Assembly: GCF_003265705.1 (NCBI RefSeq)
Contig: NW_020312848.1
Span: 56,711,707 to 56,775,706 of the forward strand
DNA: 64,000 bases
Reading direction: 5' to 3'
Origin: Callorhinus ursinus
Lineage: Eukaryota; Chordata; Mammalia; Carnivora; Otariidae
The notes beneath the pieces are model-generated. The model saw only the letters and a program-made list of their open reading frames with translations. It was not told the DNA's origin and made no database searches. Both the position numbers and the translations under genes were made by a program. Shown here one piece after another: positions 61,945-64,000 of the stretch; the stretch's first letter is position 1, and each line of letters starts with the position of its first letter.

Positions 61945-62165
61945 GTGTCAGCTAACATCTGTTTATTGCTTCCAGTTCCCAGGCACTATACCAACTACCT
62001 TATATAGATAGCCTCATCTCACTTTAATAACCCTAACAATGGCTACTATTAGACTTATTTTGTAGAGGGGTCAACCAAGACACAGAGAAGTACCATAACT
62101 TGCTTAAGCTCACACAGCTTTGTGAAGGCATGGTTTGAGCCTCAAAGGTTTGATTTCAGAGCCTG
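61945..62165 (+). mobile_element. MIR, nearly full length
   Basis: Forward MIR: CAGCTAACATCTGTTTATTG, CCCAGGCACTATACCAACTA, CTTGCTTAAGCTCACACAGC and TTTGATTTCAGAGCCTGATA. Confidence 0.85.
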
Positions 62166-62259
62166 ATATCTCTCAGCCATTATGAGATAATTTTATATCG
62201 TTGTTACTGCCACTACCAAGACAGGTGATGCTTCTGCAGCTCTTTTATAAAATACACAT

Positions 62260-62890
62260 TTTGAAAATATATCCAGAATTGGACCATTTCCCACCATTTC
62301 TACCCCTCCACCTTAATCCAAACCACTATTGCTTCTTGCCTGGATTAAAACAACAGATTCCTACAGGTCTCCCTTGCAGCTGCTCTGCCCCACCTACAGT
62401 TTATTCTCAAACCTGCAGCCAAAGGGACTCTTAGAAAAATGAGTCAGTTCATGTCTTTGCTCTCTTCAAAACCATCCATCCAAAGGCCTTATTCCAAGTG
62501 CTTGCCATGGCCCATGAGGCCTTTTGTGGCTGGCCTGTGGCCACACTAGCCTGCCTGAGGTTCACTGAGGGTACCACCGCTCTTCCACCCCCGACCTGGC
62601 ACACTGCTGCCCGTGTCTCTTCAGGGCCCACACCCTTACTTCTTTCAGGTCTTGACCCAACTGTCACATTTTCAACGAAGACTTTTCCCACCAACTGAAG
62701 GAAGCTCCCACCCCAGGCACTCCGATCTTCGAAACATCCAGCTACTATCTGTTTACTTATTTGTCTATGGTCACCCCTCCCATCCCGTGAGGAAATAAGA
62801 TCCATGAGGACAGAACTGTCTGATTTGCTACTGTCTCTCCTGTCCCGAGGACAGCCGGTGCTCAGGTAATATTTGTCGAATGATGAAAAA
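62260..62890 (+). mobile_element. L2 (LINE2) segment
   Basis: Forward L2: CTTGCCTGGATTAAAACAAC, CAGCCAAAGGGACTCTTAGA, CAGTTCATGTCTTTGCTCTC, ending TCAGGTAATATTTGTCGAAT. It makes spurious long open frames. Confidence 0.87.
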
Positions 62891-63194
62891 CTTATACTTC
62901 CATTATCTCCCCTGATTCGGAAAATAGCCAAGACATAGGTACTCATTTTACTGTTTTACAGATGAATAATTTGAAGTTCAGAGGACAAAGGACTGGTTAG
63001 GCTGACAGACAAAGCTTTTCATTAGCAGACACTCAAACAGAAGTCAGAAGTCAGATACTGTCCATATTTGATACCCTAAAAGCAAAAAAGCAAATCAAAG
63101 CAACCTCTATTTTAATATATTTTGTTTTTCTGGCTACAGAGTTAGCAGACAGGATAAATTACAGGACAAAATCCCCCCCAAAACTGGTACTCAC

Positions 63195-63345
63195 TCTGGT
63201 TTTTACACTTCGGTCAGTTCCGGCTTCCAGTAAGTGTTTGATACACTCCTTATTTCCATTTTTACAGGCCAGGTATAGAGGTGTCTGTCCTTCATCAGCA
63301 GCATGATTAATGTTGGCATTGTATGCAATTAATAATTCTACACAC
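63195..63345 (-). CDS. CTTNBP2: CTTNBP2 exon 7 (ankyrin repeat)
   Basis: This exon encodes 50 residues beginning [20 protein letters not shown], after one base that completes a codon from the previous exon. It contains an ankyrin repeat with the diagnostic [18 protein letters not shown] helix pattern followed by [14 protein letters not shown]. The acceptor is TTTAG|G and the donor is AGA|GTGAGT. Ankyrin repeats are protein-interaction surfaces; in CTTNBP2 they form the middle of the protein. It is the most 5' exon in the window, so the upstream part of the gene lies beyond the high-coordinate end. Confidence 0.96.
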
Positions 63346-64000
63346 CTAAACACAAGATTGTGATTAATCATAATAAAACTGGTTTGATTTCTGAAGCACC
63401 TGACCCAGACATTAAATATAGGAAATAACGCTAAAGCAATTCTGTATCTTTCTACATCCATTGTTTTTACTTATATATGTATCAATTACTGGGGGTCTTA
63501 TATGGATACTGTTTTGTAGCAAGGCTAAAAGATATACTTTAATCACAAATTTAATTACTCCTATGAAAATTTAAAGTAACCAGGTTGATCAAGCGCTAAA
63601 ACTTGGTTTTGACACTTTTCTGTAACCAATTTGTAAACGTGGAGTCCTTGCAATATATTTAACTAATTGGGATGAATGGTTGAACTGTGGTTGACATATA
63701 TATTATTTGTGGTTCAAAATAGCTTAAACCTTGAAAAAGGACTGCTGAGTCATTTTGAGATTTTCACTTGAGAAAATAATTATAAATAGCTCAGACAGCA
63801 GGGCACCATGTGCCTCCACTATAAAAGGCAGCAGGGAGGCAGAGCAGAGGGCTGCCTTGGGGAGAACAGACAGCAGAGGCTATCCCGTCTCCTAAAGGGG
63901 GGCTATTTACAAGGAAAAAGACGGCTAAGCAGAAATTCATTGCTCTGAGAATCAAGGAGGAAAAAAATGAGGTAAATTCAAGACTTTGTGGCATTTGTGC
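63346..64000 (-). other. CTTNBP2 intron 6 (partial)
   Basis: Intron sequence upstream of exon 7, continuing past the window end. AT-rich, and no repeat or further exon was recognised. Confidence 0.8.

Larger units (their letters stand above)
59284..63194 (-). other. CTTNBP2 intron 7
   Basis: This 3.9-kb intron holds an L1 3' end (60695-61135), a MIR (61945-62165) and an L2 (62260-62890). The stretches 59284-60690 and 61140-61940 show nothing recognisable. Confidence 0.85.
1960..63345 (-). other. CTTNBP2: CTTNBP2 gene, 3' half (17 coding exons, 3'UTR)
   Basis: This is the 3' part of cortactin-binding protein 2, a brain-enriched protein known to bind cortactin and striatin-PP2A complexes and to stabilise dendritic spines. 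Seventeen exons translate to ankyrin, ubiquitin-like, AAA-like and tail segments that match the mammalian protein as I recall it. Every junction is GT-AG and the phases are consistent across all exons, giving 855 codons in the window. The human protein is about 1663 residues, so roughly the first 795 residues lie beyond base 64000. By synteny known in mammals, CFTR should lie downstream, past base 1, in convergent orientation; it is not visible here. Exon numbers assume 23 exons as in human. Confidence 0.97.

Noticed and set aside
62449..62946. 165-codon minus-strand open frame
   Set aside because: It lies entirely within an antisense L2 segment in an intron and resembles no protein.
1..64000. 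tRNA genes suggested by tRNA-like SINE heads
   Set aside because: All tRNA-like segments are CAN-SINE heads joined to CT-rich bodies and poly-A tails.

Overview
The window is nuclear DNA of a carnivoran mammal. It carries about 18 tRNA-derived CAN-SINEs (GGGCGCCTGGGTGGCTCAG heads, CT-rich bodies, AATAAATAAA tails), carnivore-type L1 3' ends, and old L2 and MIR elements. The SINE subtypes look like those of non-canid caniforms (mustelid, pinniped or bear). No dog-specific SINEC_Cf copy was seen. The species assignment is an inference.

Only one gene is supported. It is the 3' half of CTTNBP2 (cortactin-binding protein 2) on the minus strand, running from about 63345 down to about 1960. Seventeen coding exons were placed one by one. 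All have GT-AG splice sites and their reading phases join without a break, giving 855 C-terminal codons. If the gene has 23 exons as in human, these are exons 7-23. From 5' to 3' they encode the last ankyrin repeats (exons 7-9), a ubiquitin-like segment (exon 10), an AAA+-like module with degenerate nucleotide-binding motifs (exons 11-18) and a low-complexity C-terminal tail (exons 19-23). The N-terminal coiled coil, the proline-rich region and the promoter lie beyond base 64000.

Layout: 1-1950 is downstream flank with a tail-to-tail SINE pair; 1960-2904 is the 3'UTR with a 21-bp minisatellite and several AATAAA signals; 2905-19628 holds exons 23-15, fairly densely packed; 19629-29148 is a repeat-bearing intron; 29149-29415 holds exons 14 and 13, separated by an 80-bp intron; 29416-40996 is the largest intron, with a 2-kb 5'-truncated L1; 40997-48863 holds exons 12-9; 48864-59028 is an intron with an (AC)n tract and a 10-N assembly gap; 59029-63345 holds exons 8 and 7.

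The main oddities are as follows. A TGA replaces the conserved tryptophan codon 14 residues before the usual C-terminus. A 99-bp piece of the 3'UTR is duplicated exactly 1600 bp away in the last intron. A SINE has near-palindromic flanks. An intron contains a 101-bp tract made only of A and C. I saw no RNA gene, CRISPR array, or second protein-coding gene. No undescribed biological system is evident.
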